NCBI GenBank assembly: GCA_025559845.1
Contig: CP048469.1
Coordinates: forward strand, 1,116,001 to 1,180,000
DNA length: 64,000 bases
Direction: 5' to 3'
Origin: Agrobacterium tumefaciens
Lineage (GTDB): Bacteria; Pseudomonadota; Alphaproteobacteria; Rhizobiales; Rhizobiaceae
This document shows, piece after piece, positions 51,823-61,748 of the stretch (positions within the stretch are counted from its first letter, which is position 1; every line of letters begins with the position of its first letter). A program made the translations under genes and the position numbers. The notes under the pieces were generated by a model that was not told the origin of the DNA, did no database searches, and saw only the letters and a list, made by a program, of their open reading frames with translations.

Positions 51823-52626
51823 CTAAGTGAAATCAATCAGTAGAGGACAATGATCCGAGACTTCCGGACGGGTCACGACATCGAAATTGTCGATGTTTAC
51901 GGCCGGATTGACCAGCATGTAGTCAGCATAACGGTTCTGTTTGGTGTAGTGGGAGGTGCGCGTGCTCGTAAAACCACGCCCCGTTACCAGTTCCACCAGA
52001 TCGAGTTCTTTCAGCACGGCGAAGGTCTCGCTGTCTGGCAGAACGTTGAAATCGCCGCAGACGATGATCCGGTCGCCACCCTCTGCGACGTTCCGCACGA
52101 GCCGGACGAGGCGTTGTGCCTGCGCCAGTCGCTCCGGCGTGTCCTGTTTGCCCTGGAGATCCCGGAGCCCGTGCATATGGGCGATCACGACCGGCCGTCC
52201 CGTCGCAAAATCGAAAACACGAATGGCATGTGCGGTACGTGAGCGCGGATGCGCGCCATATCCATCGGCGGAAAACGCCCCGTGCACGAAACCCTGTGCC
52301 TGTCCGATCACGGCAATGGATTTGCGCACGAAGGTCGCCAGTCCCCATTGCGAGTCATATCGCGTCTCGCCTTCCCAGAGATCGCCCTGTGCTGCCGGGC
52401 AAAACACGGCCAGATGATCGGGCAGGGTAGCGGCCACATCGCGGAGCATATTGGCCCGCTGCACCAGATCGGTGCCATGATCGCGATACATCAACCACGC
52501 CTGCGTCGCCGCTGGCGTATGAATGACTTCCTGCAGGCAGAGAATATCCGGATCGGCCGCCGCGAGATAGGCAATCATCTCCCCATGCAGTTTTCCACCC
52601 CAGCCGTTCAGGCAAATCAGACGCAT
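51823..52626 (-). CDS. Endonuclease/exonuclease/phosphatase-family hydrolase
   Basis: 267-aa EEP fold enzyme. Metal and catalytic blocks: LICLNGWGGKL (Asn), LCLQEVIHTP (Glu), HMHGLRD (His), VCGDFNVLPDS (Asp/Asn) and VSDHCPLLIDF (Asp-His) at the C-terminus. No signal peptide, so probably cytosolic. It could act on DNA, inositol phosphates or other phosphodiesters; the sequence does not decide. The ATG at 52626 starts directly at the first strand. Gaps of about 100-140 bases on either side hold no gene. Confidence 0.87.
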   Translation of the reverse strand: MRLICLNGWGGKLHGEMIAYLAAADPDILCLQEVIHTPAATQAWLMYRDHGTDLVQRANMLRDVAATLPDHLAVFCPAAQGDLWEGETRYDSQWGLATFVRKSIAVIGQAQGFVHGAFSADGYGAHPRSRTAHAIRVFDFATGRPVVIAHMHGLRDLQGKQDTPERLAQAQRLVRLVRNVAEGGDRIIVCGDFNVLPDSETFAVLKELDLVELVTGRGFTSTRTSHYTKQNRYADYMLVNPAVNIDNFDVVTRPEVSDHCPLLIDFT

Positions 52627-52688
52627 TCCCCCTCCATCACCGCAAAACTCCCGAAGTCACCTGTAGCACGGAATGCCCATCCAGAACG

Positions 52689-52714
52689 AAAAAGGCCCGG
52701 ATCGCTCCGGGCCT
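52689..52714 (-). terminator. Terminator of the autotransporter gene (copy 1 of an identical pair)
   Basis: On the minus strand AGGCCCGGA-GCGA-TCCGGGCCT then TTTT: 9-bp stem with a GNRA-type loop, 13 bases past the stop. The same 26 bases recur at 56119-56144 after gcvP. Confidence 0.88.
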
Positions 52715-52726
52715 CGAACATAAGGG

Positions 52727-55700
52727 TCAGAACCTTCGCGAGATGCCAGCCTTGGCGCCCGCCGATCTTTCGCCATCGCCTTCGATGTTGAATAGCAGTC
52801 TGCCTTCGACCGACCAGGCATCGTCGGTTTGCCAGGCGGCACCGATCGAGACAGATCCGAACGCGCCGGAGCCGTCCAGGCCCGAATAACCGCCCGTCAG
52901 GCCGATCTTCGGTGTCAGCTTAGCGCCGTCGTCAAACGTGAAGGAGCGGGCAATTTCTGCCCCGAGGCTGACCCGGAATTGTTCCTCGTTGAAACCTTCG
53001 ATGGTCAAGGCATCCCCGGCCTCGTTTCTGACGGTGTAATCGTCGACATTTTCGGAGAAATAGACGGCACGAAGTCTCGGCGTCAGGCTCATGTCGTTTC
53101 CGAGATCGAGCTGGCCCTCGATCGACGTATCCGCCATCCAGCGCGTCGTGTCGAAATCGCCATCCCAGAATTGCGTGTCGATCGTGTTCGACGATCCGCC
53201 ATAACGCAGGCTGGCATTCCAGAACACGCCCTTGCCGATTTCAAATGATGTATAGGGACCAGCCAGCCAACCGTTGCCCGTCAGTTCCGCATCGGTATCG
53301 GTTGGGTCGGTCATGTAATCATAGTGGAACGACAGGCCGAGAAGAGCCCTGTCGCTGACAAGATAATCGGCGCCCATGTTGATCATGGCGAAACGGCCCC
53401 ACTTCGAACCGTTGATATCCCTGTCGTTATGAGCAAGGAACGCGCCGTCGATCCAGATGTTGAAGGGCGATGCATAGCCGCCGCCAACACCATCAGACCG
53501 GTCACGGGCGGATTCCATCTGTGCAAGGCTCGTGGAGAAATTCACCGTCATGCCGTTTTCAGACGGCGTCATGTTGGCGGTCACCGGGTCGGAAGCCTGC
53601 GCTATCCGGCGGCGCTCCAGCAGACCAGGAACCTTGATCGCAGAAGAGATCATGCTCTGCCGGCTGCGCACGAAGTCATGCACGAGCGCGTCGATTTCGT
53701 TCGCGACCTCGGCAGGGTCGTAGTTGATGTTGTAAGTAACCGTGCCGGTGTTTGATATGCCGAGCGCACTGGTCAGGCTGAAATTCACCTGGACCCTGCC
53801 GGAATAGGCTGGATTGGGAGTAAACTTCAGATACCACCCGAGCGTTGTCGGTGTGGAGGACTGCGCGAACTCGCCGCGCACGATCGAGATCGTACCGGCA
53901 TTGGCCGGTGAGACCGACACGATATCGGCAGAGACGAAGGGCCCACCGGTTGCCCCGCGTGTCAGGTCTACGTTGTTGGGTGTCGCACCCGCCGCGACCT
54001 CGACCGTCGTATCCGTGGCAGTGACCGAACGCGGTTTGACGGTCAATGTGTAGGTTGCCGTTCCAATCCCGTTGTTCTGGTCGGCGACCTGGATGGTGAA
54101 GTTGTAATCCTTGGCTTCGGCATTGGCGGTTACAGGCCCGGTAAGCTCGCCCGTCGCGGGGTTGAGCGATAGGCCGTCCGGCAGGACACCTGACGTCAAA
54201 CTGTAAACAAGTGTTCCGTTCCCGCCGCTGGCGCTGATCGTCTGGCTGTAATCCTCGCCCACCATCGCATCCTTCAGCGTACCCGCTGCAGGCGACAAGG
54301 TCAGTGTCACCGGTACGGCGGCGACATTGAATACGTAAGCCCCCGAAACCGTAACACCGTTGGCGTCGGTTGCGGTCACGGTGAAACTGAAGGTTCCAGA
54401 TGTGGTTGGCGTTCCGGTAATCGTGTCACCCGATAGCGTCACACCAGCAGGCAAGCTGCCTGATGTGACGGAATACAGATAGGGAGCCATGCCCCCCGAG
54501 GCTGAGAGAGACTGGCTGTAGGCGCTTCCGAACGTCGCGGCTGGAAGCGTGCCTGATGCTGGAGACAGCGTTATCGTTGGCGCGGTAACGGTTATCGTCA
54601 CCGTCGCGGATGGCGATGTGCCATTGGCATTGGTGGCGGTATAGGTGAAACTATCCAGGCCGGAGTATCCGCTGACTGGCGTGTAGGTGATTGAGGTGTC
54701 TGCTGCCGCTGCGGTACCATGCGATGCACCCGAGGCGACTGCGACCGAGGTTGCCGCACCACCGCTGATATCGAGCGTGATCGTATTGCCAGTCGAATTT
54801 GCGGAAACCGTCGCTGAGACGTCATGAGCAACGGGCTCGAGAGCCGAGATCTGAAGCGTATAACTCGACGACACCATGAAACTGTTGGCATCGGTTGCGG
54901 TCACAGTGAAATTGAAGGGGCCGGAGGCGGTTGGCGTTCCGCTGATGATCCCGTTGGCCGTATTCAGGGAAAGGCCGGTCGGCAAACTTCCTGCCGTTAT
55001 GGCGAAAGAATAGGGTGCAGCGCCACCCGAAGCGGTCATCGTCTGGCTATAGGCCGTACCAACCGTTCCGCCGGTCAATGTCGGCGGAGAAAGGGTGATC
55101 GTCGGCGCATGATACGTAAATGCGCCGACTAGCGTTGCAGTGCCGCCGGGCGTGGTCACCACAACGTCAGCCGCACCAGCGGCGTGTGCCGGCGTGGTGG
55201 CCGTGATCGATGTGGCGCTGTTGACAGTGATGCCTGTTGCAGCCGTGCCGCCGATCGTCACCGATGTCGCACCCGTCAGGTTCGTCCCGGTGATCGTCAC
55301 CGTCGTACCGCCTGATGCAGGCCCCTGGGACGGACTTACGGATGTCAATGTCGGTGCACTGGATGTGCCGGTGCAGCGTACGGCAACCGTACTGATGTAG
55401 GTTCCAGTCGAAATCTGCAATCTGAGACCGGTTGAGGTCAGTTGGCTGGATGTGATTGTGTAGAAGTGGGGACCTGCCTCTTTCGCGCTGCTGTAATACG
55501 TCCCGTCATACGGATCGGAATAGTTGGCAGCCTGCACGAAAACGCGATCAGTTGCTTCGATAGGCGAATTTTTCGGGTCGCCACCATTGTCTGTATAGGA
55601 AACTGTGACTGTTTCATCACTGTTGAAGGAAGACGCTGCAAAAATCTGGCTGAAAGAGTTGGTATCCAGCGAGCTTAGCGTCGTACATGACGCCGACAGC

Positions 55701-55903
55701 GCGTAGGCATTGGATGTCCAGGAAGCAAAGAGCAGAAATAAAAGTGAGGCGATGAATCTCGACAGATAAAAGACTGAGAATCTAGTCCCGGAAAATGATG
55801 GCTCTCCTTCTCCATTCTTTCCGAATGTCAGGAATTTCGACGGTATATTGCTGATTTTATTGTTCATTTTTTCTGCTGCGGTCTTGCTTGCCGTCGATAT
55901 CAT
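52727..55903 (-). CDS. Large autotransporter with IPT and Ig-like repeats, probable adhesin
   Basis: About 1058 aa. An extended N-terminus with a hydrophobic core (about 51-73 in the longest frame) ends near NAYA, a type V secretion signal. Next come a unique domain (75-180), an IPT/TIG domain (187-270), three He_PIG-type Ig repeats (271-357, 446-533, 535-627; each with ASGG and SGTP-like turns) and an Ig/cadherin-like domain (361-445). A helical linker (~733-775, with basic ERRRIAQ) leads to an autotransporter beta-barrel (~815 to the C-terminal Phe). Start uncertain (TTG 55918, ATG 55903 or 55867). The 5' part is AT-richer than its neighbours. A surface adhesin role is an inference. Confidence 0.88.
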   Translation of the reverse strand: MISTASKTAAEKMNNKISNIPSKFLTFGKNGEGEPSFSGTRFSVFYLSRFIASLLFLLFASWTSNAYALSASCTTLSSLDTNSFSQIFAASSFNSDETVTVSYTDNGGDPKNSPIEATDRVFVQAANYSDPYDGTYYSSAKEAGPHFYTITSSQLTSTGLRLQISTGTYISTVAVRCTGTSSAPTLTSVSPSQGPASGGTTVTITGTNLTGATSVTIGGTAATGITVNSATSITATTPAHAAGAADVVVTTPGGTATLVGAFTYHAPTITLSPPTLTGGTVGTAYSQTMTASGGAAPYSFAITAGSLPTGLSLNTANGIISGTPTASGPFNFTVTATDANSFMVSSSYTLQISALEPVAHDVSATVSANSTGNTITLDISGGAATSVAVASGASHGTAAAADTSITYTPVSGYSGLDSFTYTATNANGTSPSATVTITVTAPTITLSPASGTLPAATFGSAYSQSLSASGGMAPYLYSVTSGSLPAGVTLSGDTITGTPTTSGTFSFTVTATDANGVTVSGAYVFNVAAVPVTLTLSPAAGTLKDAMVGEDYSQTISASGGNGTLVYSLTSGVLPDGLSLNPATGELTGPVTANAEAKDYNFTIQVADQNNGIGTATYTLTVKPRSVTATDTTVEVAAGATPNNVDLTRGATGGPFVSADIVSVSPANAGTISIVRGEFAQSSTPTTLGWYLKFTPNPAYSGRVQVNFSLTSALGISNTGTVTYNINYDPAEVANEIDALVHDFVRSRQSMISSAIKVPGLLERRRIAQASDPVTANMTPSENGMTVNFSTSLAQMESARDRSDGVGGGYASPFNIWIDGAFLAHNDRDINGSKWGRFAMINMGADYLVSDRALLGLSFHYDYMTDPTDTDAELTGNGWLAGPYTSFEIGKGVFWNASLRYGGSSNTIDTQFWDGDFDTTRWMADTSIEGQLDLGNDMSLTPRLRAVYFSENVDDYTVRNEAGDALTIEGFNEEQFRVSLGAEIARSFTFDDGAKLTPKIGLTGGYSGLDGSGAFGSVSIGAAWQTDDAWSVEGRLLFNIEGDGERSAGAKAGISRRF

Positions 55904-56118
55904 CTTTTGGTGAATCAACTTGAGATGGTGCGATTCTCTGGAATACCTGCACGCAGCAATAGCGTTTTCCTTGCCTCTTGGCTGTCGTCCATATGCGGGT
56001 GAATTTCAATAAATGCGAGCAAGCGGCCTTTTTGCACCACTGAATTTAAAGGGGTACCAGGAACGGCCCGGCCAGAGGAAGTGAGTTCGGCCCGCACGTT
56101 TTCGTCCGCGCCGCAACA

Positions 56119-56144
56119 AAAAAGGCCCGGATCGCTCCGGGCCT
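56119..56144 (-). terminator. Terminator of the gcv operon (copy 2 of an identical pair)
   Basis: Same hairpin as 52689-52714: AGGCCCGGA-GCGA-TCCGGGCCT followed by TTTTT on the minus strand, 23 bases past the gcvP stop. Confidence 0.9.
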
Positions 56145-56166
56145 TTCAAGGTAAAGGTTACAGACC

Positions 56167-59031
56167 TTATTCTGCCGCTTCGGCGTAAGCTTCCATTGGC
56201 GGGCAGGTGCAGATCAGGTTGCGGTCGCCGAAGACGTTGTCGATGCGGTTGACCGAGGACCAGTATTTGTCGACGCGGAACGAGCCGGGCGGGAAGCAGG
56301 CCTGTTCGCGGCTGTAGGGGCGGTCCCATTCGCCGACCAGATCTTCGACGGTGTGCGGGGCATTCTTCAACGGGTTGTTGAGCTTGTCCGCGCGTCCTTC
56401 TTCGATGTCACGGGCTTCCTCGCGGATGGCCAGCATGGCGTCGCAGAAGCGGTCGATTTCCGCCTTGGTTTCGGATTCCGTCGGCTCGATCATCAGCGTG
56501 CCGGCAACCGGCCAGCTCATGGTCGGCGCGTGGAAACCGCAGTCGATCAGACGCTTGGCAACATCGTCCACCGTCACGCCGCAGCTATCGGCCAGCGGCC
56601 GTGTGTCGATGATGCACTCATGCGCCACGCGACCGGTTTCCGACTTGTAGAGCACGTCGTAAGCGCCCTTCAGCCGTGCCGCGATGTAGTTGGCGTTGAG
56701 GATCGCAACCTTGGTTGCCTGCGTCAGACCTTCGCCGCCCATCATCAGGCAGTAGCTCCAGGAGATCGGCAGGATCGATGGAGAGCCGAACGGTGCTGCC
56801 GAAACCGCACCCTCGCGTCCGTCCGTCGAGGGGTGGCCGGGAAGGAACGGCGCCAGATGCGCCTTGACGCCGATCGGGCCCATGCCGGGACCGCCGCCGC
56901 CGTGCGGAATGCAGAAGGTCTTGTGCAGGTTTAGGTGCGAGACATCCGAACCGATGTCGCCGGGACGGGAAAGACCGACCATGGCGTTCATGTTCGCGCC
57001 GTCCAGATAGACCTGGCCGCCATACTTGTGGGTGATGTCGCAGATCTCGCGCACCGTCTCCTCGAACACGCCGTGCGTGGAAGGATAGGTGATCATGCAG
57101 CACGAGAGGTTTTCTGCGTACTGCTCTGCTTTTGCACGGAAATCGTCGATATCGACGTCGCCGTTTTCGCGTGCCTTGACTGGAACCACCTTCATGCCGG
57201 CCATCTGTGCGGAGGCAGGGTTGGTGCCATGCGCCGAGGTCGGGATCAGGCAGACGTCGCGGTGCGTGTCGCCATTGGCAAGGTGGAAGTTACGGATGGT
57301 CAGAAGACCCGCATATTCGCCCTGCGCACCGGAATTCGGCTGCATGGAGAAGGCGTCGTAACCGGTGACCGAGCACAGCTTTTCGGAGAGATCGTCGATC
57401 ATTTCCCTGTAGCCGAGCGCCTGGTTGGCCGGCACGAAGGGATGGATGTCGGAGAATTCCGGCCAGGTGATCGGCAGCATTTCCGCTGTCGCGTTCAGCT
57501 TCATGGTGCAGGAACCGAGCGGTATCATCGCGCGGTCAAGCGCCAGGTCACGGTCCGAAAGACGGCGGATGTAACGCGTCATCTCGCTTTCGGCGCGGTT
57601 CATGTGGAAGATCGGATGCGTCATGTACTGGCTGGTGCGCAGCAGATCCTTCGGCAGACGATAATCCGGCTCGAAATCGGCAATCTCGAAGTTGCCGCCA
57701 AAGGCACGCCAGACGGCCTCCAGCGTTGCCGGGCGGGTCCGCTCGTCAAGGCTCATGCCGATCTTGGTGGCGCCGACCTTGCGCAGGTTCACGCCTTCCG
57801 CCACGGCCGAACGTAGGATAACGCCCTGCATGTGACCGACATCGACGGTGATGGTGTCGAAGAAGGTTTCCGGCTCGATCTTGTAACCGAGCTTTTCAAG
57901 ACCCTTGGCCATCAGAACCGCCTTCTGGTGGGTCTGCTGGGCAATCGCCTTGATGCCCTGAGGGCCGTGGAACACGCCGTACATCGAGGCCATGACAGCC
58001 AGCAGCACCTGTGCGGTGCAGATGTTCGACGTCGCCTTTTCGCGGCGGATGTGCTGTTCGCGGGTCTGCAGCGACAGGCGATAGGCGCGGTTGCCGCGTG
58101 CATCGACGGAAACACCGACCAGACGGCCAGGCATGGAGCGCTTGTGCGCGTCCTTGACCGACATGTAGGCCGCATGCGGACCACCGTAACCGACGGGAAC
58201 GCCAAAGCGCTGCGACGAGCCGATGGCGATATCCGCACCCATTTCACCGGGGGACTTGAGCAGCGTCAGGGCCAGAAGGTCGGCAGCGACGGCAGCGATG
58301 GCGCCGGTCTGGTGCAGACGGGCGATCAGGCCGGAGAAGTCGCTGACATGGCCGTGCGTGCCGGGATACTGGAAGATCGCGCCGAACACGTCCACCGGAT
58401 CGAGATCGGTGAAGGGGTTGCCGACGATGATTTTCCAGCCGAGCGGTGCTGCACGGGTTTCGATCAGGGCAATGGTCTGCGGGTGGCAGTTGGCATCCAC
58501 GAAGAAGGCGGTCGCCTTGGACTTCGCGACGCGCTGGCACATGGCCATGGCTTCGGCAGCCGCGGTCGCCTCATCGAGAAGCGATGCGTTGGCAACGTCG
58601 AGACCGGTCAGGTCGCACACCATCGTCTGATAGTTCAGCAGAGCTTCAAGACGACCCTGGGAGATTTCCGGCTGGTAGGGCGTGTAGGCCGTGTACCAGG
58701 CCGGGTTTTCCAGAATGTTGCGCTGGATGACCGGCGGCGTGATGGTGCCGTAATAGCCCTGGCCGATCAGCGAGGTCAGGACGAGGTTCTTGTTGGCCGT
58801 TTCGCGCAGGCGGTCGAGGGCTTCGCGCTCGGTCAGAGCCGCACCCCAGGTGAGTGGCGTCTTCTGGCGGATGGAAGCCGGCACGGTCGCGTCGATCAGG
58901 GCGTCGAGGCTCTTGTAGCCGACAACCTTGAGCATCTCGGCCATTTCCGACGGCGACGGCCCAATGTGACGCCGGTTGGCGAAATCATAGGGCTGATAGT
59001 CGGTGAAATGGAATTCGGTGGGCGTCGTCAT
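56167..59031 (-). CDS. gcvP: GcvP, glycine dehydrogenase (decarboxylating)
   Basis: P protein of the glycine cleavage system: PLP-dependent decarboxylation of glycine onto the GcvH lipoyl arm. 954 aa, the fused single-chain form. N-terminal half begins [14 protein letters not shown]; the PLP lysine is in [17 protein letters not shown] (about residue 700), and a [10 protein letters not shown] loop precedes it. Its ATG shares one base with the gcvH stop. Last gene of gcvT-gcvH-gcvP; a terminator follows. Confidence 0.98.
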   Translation of the reverse strand: MTTPTEFHFTDYQPYDFANRRHIGPSPSEMAEMLKVVGYKSLDALIDATVPASIRQKTPLTWGAALTEREALDRLRETANKNLVLTSLIGQGYYGTITPPVIQRNILENPAWYTAYTPYQPEISQGRLEALLNYQTMVCDLTGLDVANASLLDEATAAAEAMAMCQRVAKSKATAFFVDANCHPQTIALIETRAAPLGWKIIVGNPFTDLDPVDVFGAIFQYPGTHGHVSDFSGLIARLHQTGAIAAVAADLLALTLLKSPGEMGADIAIGSSQRFGVPVGYGGPHAAYMSVKDAHKRSMPGRLVGVSVDARGNRAYRLSLQTREQHIRREKATSNICTAQVLLAVMASMYGVFHGPQGIKAIAQQTHQKAVLMAKGLEKLGYKIEPETFFDTITVDVGHMQGVILRSAVAEGVNLRKVGATKIGMSLDERTRPATLEAVWRAFGGNFEIADFEPDYRLPKDLLRTSQYMTHPIFHMNRAESEMTRYIRRLSDRDLALDRAMIPLGSCTMKLNATAEMLPITWPEFSDIHPFVPANQALGYREMIDDLSEKLCSVTGYDAFSMQPNSGAQGEYAGLLTIRNFHLANGDTHRDVCLIPTSAHGTNPASAQMAGMKVVPVKARENGDVDIDDFRAKAEQYAENLSCCMITYPSTHGVFEETVREICDITHKYGGQVYLDGANMNAMVGLSRPGDIGSDVSHLNLHKTFCIPHGGGGPGMGPIGVKAHLAPFLPGHPSTDGREGAVSAAPFGSPSILPISWSYCLMMGGEGLTQATKVAILNANYIAARLKGAYDVLYKSETGRVAHECIIDTRPLADSCGVTVDDVAKRLIDCGFHAPTMSWPVAGTLMIEPTESETKAEIDRFCDAMLAIREEARDIEEGRADKLNNPLKNAPHTVEDLVGEWDRPYSREQACFPPGSFRVDKYWSSVNRIDNVFGDRNLICTCPPMEAYAEAAE

Positions 59032-59393
59032 TACGCGATCAGCTCCTTGTAGGCTGCTTCGTCGAGCAGCGCATCGGCATCCGCAACGTTGGAAAGCTTC
59101 AGCTTGAAGAACCAGCCGGCGCCCTGCGGATCGGAGTTGACGAGAGAAGGATCGTCAACGATGGCCTGATTGATTTCGGTGATTTCGCCGTCAAGCGGAC
59201 AATAGACGTCGGATGCCGCCTTGACGCTTTCAACAGTGGCCGCTTCGCCATTCTTGGCAAAGGTGGAGCCGACTTCCGGCAGTTCGACGAATACGAGGTC
59301 GCCGAGCTGTTCGGCGGCATGGCTGGTGATGCCCACGGTGGCGACATCGCCTTCGATCTTCAGCCATTCGTGTTCTTCGGTAAATTTCAGCAT
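59031..59393 (-). CDS. gcvH: GcvH, lipoyl carrier of glycine cleavage
   Basis: Carries the aminomethyl group between GcvP, GcvT and Lpd on a lipoyl lysine. 120 aa, standard length. [11 protein letters not shown] at the start, [14 protein letters not shown], and the lipoylation site [13 protein letters not shown] with the modified Lys near residue 60. Lipoate comes from LipA encoded at 23.2 kb. 30 bases after gcvT; the ATG follows GGAG. Confidence 0.98.
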   Translation of the reverse strand: MLKFTEEHEWLKIEGDVATVGITSHAAEQLGDLVFVELPEVGSTFAKNGEAATVESVKAASDVYCPLDGEITEINQAIVDDPSLVNSDPQGAGWFFKLKLSNVADADALLDEAAYKELIA

Positions 59394-59423
59394 CGGGTAA
59401 TCTCCGGGAGTTTTGAAGAAAGA

Positions 59424-60563
59424 CTATCGTTTGTAGGTGGGCGTGATGAAGGGCAGGGCGGCAACGGTCACCGGCAGATACTTGCCGCGCACTTCCGCAA
59501 AGATCGCCTTGCCGGCAACAGCGTAGTCGGTGGGCACGTAACCCATGGCAACCGGGCCTTCGACCGTGGGGCCAAAGCCGCCGGAGGTCACTTCGCCGAT
59601 TTCGGTCTTGCCTTCCGCATCGGCAAACAGCTTCGAATGGCCGCGCACCGGTGCCTTGCCTTCCGGCTTCAGGCCGACACGGCGACGCGTTGTGCCGCTG
59701 GTCAGTTCGCCCAGAATGCGCTCGGCACCGGGGAAGCCGCCTTCACGGTCGCCACCGAGGCGGCGCACCTTCTGGATCGCCCATTCGAGCGATGCTTCGA
59801 TCGGCGAGGTCGTGGTGTCGATGTCGTTGCCGTAAAGGCAAAGACCGGCCTCAAGGCGCAGGCTGTCACGCGCGCCAAGGCCAATCGGATGACAATCGGG
59901 ATGTTCGAGCAGCGCCCTGGCGATTTCTTCTGCCTTGTCGGCCGGCACGGAAATCTCGAAGCCGTCTTCGCCGGAGTAACCGGAGCGCGAGACGATGCAG
60001 GCAACGTCATGCAGCGGCACTTCCTGCACGTCCATGAATTTCATTTCCGAAACGCCGGCCCAGAGTTCGGCCAGAACCTCTTCCGCACGCGGTCCCTGCA
60101 GCGCAATCAGCGCCCGGTCGTCGAGAAGGGTAATGTCGCAGGTCTCGCTCATATGCGCCTTCATGTGGGCGACATCGGCGTCCTTGCAGGCAGCATTGAC
60201 GACAACGAACAGATGGTCGCCGCGATTGGTGATCATCAGGTCGTCAAGAATGCAGCCGTTTTCGTCGGTGAAGAAACCGTAGCGCTGGCGACCTTCCTTC
60301 AGGCCGAGAATATCGACCGGTACCAGCTTTTCGAGCGCCAGCGCCGCATCGGCATTGTTGCCGGACTTGGCTTTGACGATGACCTGGCCCATGTGGGACA
60401 CATCGAACACACCGGCGGCTGTGCGCGTCTGGATATGTTCTTTCAAAACGCCAGCCGGGTACTGCACAGGCATGTCGTAACCGGCGAATGGAACCATGCG
60501 GGCGCCAAGCGACAGGTGCAACGAATGAAGCGGGGTAACTTTAAGAGCGGCGGTATCGTCCAA
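59424..60563 (-). CDS. gcvT: GcvT, aminomethyltransferase
   Basis: Transfers the methylene group from aminomethyl-GcvH to tetrahydrofolate and releases ammonia. 379 aa. TPLHSLHLSLGARMVPFAGYDMPVQY at the start (folate-binding GARMVPFAGYDMP core), GVFDVSHMGQV, SRSGYSGEDGFEI and the C-terminal GEVTSGGFGPT are family motifs. I place the start at TTG 60563: GGAGG lies six bases upstream and the protein then begins DDTAALKVTPLH, as in relatives. An ATG 22 codons earlier has no such site. First gene of the operon, behind a glycine riboswitch. Confidence 0.96.
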   Translation of the reverse strand: MDDTAALKVTPLHSLHLSLGARMVPFAGYDMPVQYPAGVLKEHIQTRTAAGVFDVSHMGQVIVKAKSGNNADAALALEKLVPVDILGLKEGRQRYGFFTDENGCILDDLMITNRGDHLFVVVNAACKDADVAHMKAHMSETCDITLLDDRALIALQGPRAEEVLAELWAGVSEMKFMDVQEVPLHDVACIVSRSGYSGEDGFEISVPADKAEEIARALLEHPDCHPIGLGARDSLRLEAGLCLYGNDIDTTTSPIEASLEWAIQKVRRLGGDREGGFPGAERILGELTSGTTRRRVGLKPEGKAPVRGHSKLFADAEGKTEIGEVTSGGFGPTVEGPVAMGYVPTDYAVAGKAIFAEVRGKYLPVTVAALPFITPTYKR

Positions 60564-60633
60564 GGACGCCTCCAGGGTTGCGCTGAAAACGCGCGGGCTC
60601 AGGTCGTGACGCAAAAGCGCCGGTTTCAAGAGC

Positions 60634-60795
60634 CCCCTCTGTCCTTGTCGCCTGAGATTGTTATCCCTTCGGCGAGCCGTCCTTGTGAAAGGTGGCTTCT
60701 CTCCAGAGTTCCGTCATCTTCGCTGGTCCTTTTGCCTGAGAGTTTCCGGGGCGGTTGCTCCTTCGGCACCGCACTCAAGCGGTTTCTCCCAACGA
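60634..60795 (-). promoter_or_regulatory. Tandem glycine riboswitch upstream of gcvT
   Basis: Two glycine aptamers in series on the minus strand. Aptamer 1 (about 60720-60795): TTGGGAGAAACCGC, then GCCGAAGGAGCAACCGCC and CTCTCAGGCAAAAGGACC. Aptamer 2 (about 60634-60712): CTCTGGAGAGAAGCC, then CGCCGAAGGGATAACAATC and TCAGGCGACAAGGACAGAG. The core bases match the known gcvT-type class and the position before the glycine cleavage operon fits an on-switch. A GGGCTC (60630-60635) and GAGCCC (60595-60600) pair could form part of the expression platform. Confidence 0.93.
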
Positions 60796-60926
60796 TGATG
60801 CGACGCTCATTATCTGCGAAGGCCCTCTCTTGGCAAGGACCAAATGCCGCAACTGAACAGATTCTTGCTCTATCTGCGCCATCGCCCAAAAAAACGGCGA
60901 ATGCCCCATTCGCAGGCGCTTTACGG

Positions 60927-61112
60927 TCAGTCGCCCTTTCGCTCCGGCAGGCCCTTGCGCTTGGTCGATGCCAGATCTTCAAGTTCTTTTTCTGTCATGG
61001 ACTTAGCCATGTCTTTTGAAGCACCTTGTAAACTGGATTTGCTGGTTTCGCCACGTTTTGCGGCCAGTGCCGCGCCTGCGGCTTTCTGTTGTGCCTTGGA
61101 TTTTGCCGGCAT
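60927..61112 (-). CDS. DUF3008 family small basic protein
   Basis: 61 aa, lysine/alanine-rich (PAKSKAQQKAAGAALAAKRG, then DMAKSMTEKELEDLA and a KRKGLPERKG tail). It matches the DUF3008 family of short stress-associated proteins of unknown function. ATG 61112 with AGGAGG ten bases upstream. Probably monocistronic; it lies between the glycine riboswitch region and the divergent copper-handling genes. Confidence 0.9.
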   Translation of the reverse strand: MPAKSKAQQKAAGAALAAKRGETSKSSLQGASKDMAKSMTEKELEDLASTKRKGLPERKGD

Positions 61113-61243
61113 GTGTCTGCCTCCTCTGAAAGAGCGATGCCGCCATTAAAATGCTCCCCTGCGACGATTGTTCCCACGCCGACAGGTCCGTTGCGGCAAT
61201 TTCCCCTTTGCTCCGCGCCGCAAAGCGCTGTATCGCCTTGATT

Positions 61244-61660
61244 ATGACGATGGGATGGAACGCTCGGCTGACATCGACGGAAAAGGTGCTGCGCATCCTC
61301 TGCGCCGTGCTGATGCTGTCGCTCGGTTTTGCCCACAAGTCGTTCGCCCTTCCGCCAGCCCAGCCGGTGCTGGATGAGACCTACAGACTGCCGGATGGCA
61401 CCTTCGCCGAAATCTGCTTCGGGCACGACGAAGGCGTCAAGGTCGACCACGGCAAAAGCGATCACTCCGGCGACGCCATCCTGTTTTGCGAAGCCTGCCT
61501 TCTCGCCTCGTCCATTCTCGTTCCCGTGCCGGATGGCGAGAGCTGGCTGCAGACCGAATTCGCCTGGCTTGAAAACGGCCTCTCTGTCGAGCGCGGTGTC
61601 CACAATGATCAGAACCTGGAAACGCCAAAGGCGCGCGGCCCTCCCGTTCTCTTCTCCTGA
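61244..61660 (+). CDS. Small exported protein preceding the copper-binding protein gene (DUF2946-like)
   Basis: About 138 aa. An N-terminal hydrophobic helix (~18-32, ILCAVLMLSLGFAH) serves as signal or anchor. The mature part contains an AEICFGHDEG segment and ILFCEACLLASSILVPVP, similar in style to DUF2946 proteins seen near copper genes. His, Asp and Cys residues could bind metal. The ribosome site is weak; ATG 61244, ATG 61250 or a more upstream start are possible. It lies 88 bases before the YcnI-PCu(A)C gene. Confidence 0.65.
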   Translation: MTMGWNARLTSTEKVLRILCAVLMLSLGFAHKSFALPPAQPVLDETYRLPDGTFAEICFGHDEGVKVDHGKSDHSGDAILFCEACLLASSILVPVPDGESWLQTEFAWLENGLSVERGVHNDQNLETPKARGPPVLFS

Positions 61661-61748
61661 CCTCGCATAACGATCAGAAACGCCGCCCGTTTGCGGCATA
61701 GGGGAGACTGCCAGAACCTTGATATGGCGGCAGTCAAAGGACCGGAAA

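Noticed and set aside
55915..56097. 60-codon minus-strand frame just upstream of the autotransporter
   Set aside because: No ribosome site, no recognisable sequence; more likely promoter or leader DNA of the autotransporter gene.
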